A stretch of 64,000 nucleotides of DNA from Pseudomonas sp. TCU-HL1 (GTDB lineage: Bacteria; Pseudomonadota; Gammaproteobacteria; Pseudomonadales; Pseudomonadaceae), in NCBI RefSeq assembly GCF_001708505.1, contig NZ_CP015992.1:1798001-1862000 (forward strand), given 5' to 3'. Position 1 is the first letter of the stretch. Every line of letters starts with the position of its first letter. The position numbers were made by a program, and so were the translations under genes. Below the pieces are notes generated by a model. The model was not told where the DNA came from and did not search any database. It was given only the letters and a program-made list of their open reading frames with translations. This document shows positions 62,786-64,000 of this stretch, one piece after another.

Positions 62786-63763
62786 TCAAGGCACCAGCAC
62801 GATCTTCCCATCCCGCTCGCCGCCGGCTGCGGCGGCCACGGCTTCCTTGATCTGGCTGATGTCGTAGGTCGCGGCGATGCGGGCCTTGAGCTTGCCGTTG
62901 GCAATCAGTTGGATCAGTTCGCCGAACAGCTGCATCTGTTGCTGCGGGGTGGCCTGGCGGAACCAGCGGGCCAGCCAGAAGCCTTTCAGGGTCACGTCGC
63001 GGAACACGAAGGAGCCGGGGTTGACCTGGCAAGGCTCGCCACTCATGCGCCCGTAGTTGACCAGCACGCCGCCCTCGGCAAGGCTCGCTGCCAGGTGGTC
63101 GGTGGAGGCACCGCCCACGGCGTCGATGCCCAGCTTCACCGGCGCGCCCCCGGTCGCTTCGCGCACGCGTTTGGGCAGGTCGGGGCCGTCCACCAGCACC
63201 ACATCACCGCCTTCGGCCTTCACGGCCGCCACCGCCGAATCGCGGCGCACGACGTTCAGCGTTTTCAGCCCGCGGATCCTGGCCAACTGGATCAGGTAGC
63301 TGCCCACGCCCGAGTTAGCGGCGTTCTGAATGACCCAGTCGCCAGGTTGCAGGTCGACGAAGTCGCGCAGCATCAGGTAGGCGGTGGGCGGGTTGACGGT
63401 GAGCATCGCCAGCTGCTGCGGGTCGGCGCTGGGCAGCGGGATCAGCTGTTTGGCGTCGGCGATCAGGTGCGTACGCCAAGTGCCGCACCCCACAGGCAGC
63501 AGCACAGTCTGGCCTGGCTTGAGGTTGGCAACATCCGCGGCGACTTCCAGCACTTCACCCACACCCTCGTTGCCGCCGATGGCCGGCAGCGGCGGCAGCA
63601 TGCCGTATTCGCCAGTCAGGGTGAGTACGTCGGAGGGGTTGATCGGCGCGGCCAGCACCTTTACCAGGGCCTGGCCGGCGCCCACCGGCGGCAGCTCGAA
63701 CTCCACGGCTTCGATCACGTCCTGGGGCGCGGGGCCACGGGTCTTGTATTCGGCTTTGAGCAT
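62786..63763 (-). CDS. MDR-family oxidoreductase (2-enoyl thioester reductase / MECR-like)
   Basis: 325 residues from ATG 63763 (AGGAG upstream). It is a zinc-free medium-chain dehydrogenase: APINPSDVLTLTGEYGMLPP (MECR-type Tyr), AIGGNEGVGEVLEV, NAANSGVGSYLIQLARIRGL (NADP Rossmann) and GIDAVGGASTDHLA. No structural-zinc Cys cluster is present. It most likely reduces enoyl-CoA/ACP or quinone-like substrates with NADPH. It is monocistronic, divergent from the gene starting at 63977. Confidence 0.82.
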   Translation of the reverse strand: MLKAEYKTRGPAPQDVIEAVEFELPPVGAGQALVKVLAAPINPSDVLTLTGEYGMLPPLPAIGGNEGVGEVLEVAADVANLKPGQTVLLPVGCGTWRTHLIADAKQLIPLPSADPQQLAMLTVNPPTAYLMLRDFVDLQPGDWVIQNAANSGVGSYLIQLARIRGLKTLNVVRRDSAVAAVKAEGGDVVLVDGPDLPKRVREATGGAPVKLGIDAVGGASTDHLAASLAEGGVLVNYGRMSGEPCQVNPGSFVFRDVTLKGFWLARWFRQATPQQQMQLFGELIQLIANGKLKARIAATYDISQIKEAVAAAAGGERDGKIVLVP

Positions 63764-63976
63764 GACGCTTCTCCTGGCGGCTCTGAGGGGCCTTGAGTCT
63801 AGCCGCTGATGGGCGAGAGGCGCTGAATCCCTTGGCATTTGCATGGGTGATGCAGTGGCGCGATGAGGATGCTGGAGGTCGTTCTGGAGCGGGGGCCGGG
63901 CGAGGCCTTTGCTAGGTTCGGCTGCGAAGCAGGAGTAGCGCTTCCTCACGCCATCCATCGAAGGAATAAGAAGAAG

Positions 63977-64000
63977 ATGAAGATCGCCAAGACCCTAATG
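63977..64000 (+). CDS. Start of a gene cut by the right edge
   Basis: AAGGAATAAGAAGAAG precedes an ATG at 63977, and KIAKTLM is the open sequence to the edge. A Lys-rich start and hydrophobic continuation suggest a signal peptide, but eight codons are too few for a call. Confidence 0.5.

Overview
The window reads as a chromosomal segment of a high-GC Pseudomonas, by inference close to the resinovorans/alcaligenes-type lineages. Pointers are the complete braCDEFG branched-chain amino acid transporter, rapA, a CcoM microprotein with Anr boxes, several small families typical of the genus (DUF3077, DUF5064, DUF2790 and DUF2288 types), and two abundant dispersed repeats: a REP palindrome built on GCGAATGAATTCGC and an 85-95 bp element running from GTAGGTTGG to CCAACCTAC. 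I see no rRNA, tRNA, CRISPR array or prophage. Assignments rest on reading protein motifs; no database search was run.

Layout. 0-6 kb: the 3' part of a flavodoxin-fold azoreductase-like gene, an SMR exporter, a very large GT51/penicillin-binding protein, a methyltransferase stub, a VOC protein and an aldo/keto reductase. 6-12.8 kb: an accessory stretch with a five-heme cytochrome and what look like the decayed remains of its partners, an AraC regulator with a receiver-like N-terminus, two unknown envelope proteins, a DUF3077-type gene preceded by a threefold motif, and a Gly/His/Tyr-rich exported protein. 12.9-16.7 kb: a visibly more A+T-rich block (SPOUT RNA methyltransferase, FAD dehydrogenase, a divergent RlmE) that ends in a CBS-domain fragment abutting a 218-bp MITE. 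16.7-28.4 kb: a GlxA-type regulator divergent from a metallo-hydrolase, a parvulin, a LysR regulator divergent from an aldehyde dehydrogenase, a Tat-dependent polyamine-type ABC transporter with an SDR, and a membrane-anchored glutamate-synthase-like enzyme. 28.6-29.9 kb: an intact IS110-family insertion sequence beside a REP.

30-35 kb: the bra operon, with attenuator-like and terminator hairpins. 36.4-43.7 kb: a selenium module. A PhnCDE-type ABC transporter, best read as the putative selenate type because of its neighbours, diverges from a beta-hydroxyacid dehydrogenase and a hydroxypyruvate-isomerase-like gene, followed by selD and selU. The module ends at a second MITE copy in inverted orientation to the first. 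44-64 kb: an MHYT-GGDEF-EAL protein, an MFS transporter, rapA, alkB, ccoM, a FemAB-like acyltransferase, an ABC exporter, cyclophilin ppiA, an alpha/beta hydrolase, a LysR regulator, azoR, rarD, a DEAD-box helicase with a DUF1294 gene, and an enoyl-reductase-like MDR enzyme. A new gene begins at the right edge.

The points most worth following are: the two MITE copies, each placing its target duplication on a stop codon, one with mismatched flanks at a gene truncation; the IS110 leader that shares a decamer with the right end; the Anr-box/ccoM unit; the selenium module with its two sugar-acid-type enzymes; and the degraded cytochrome locus.
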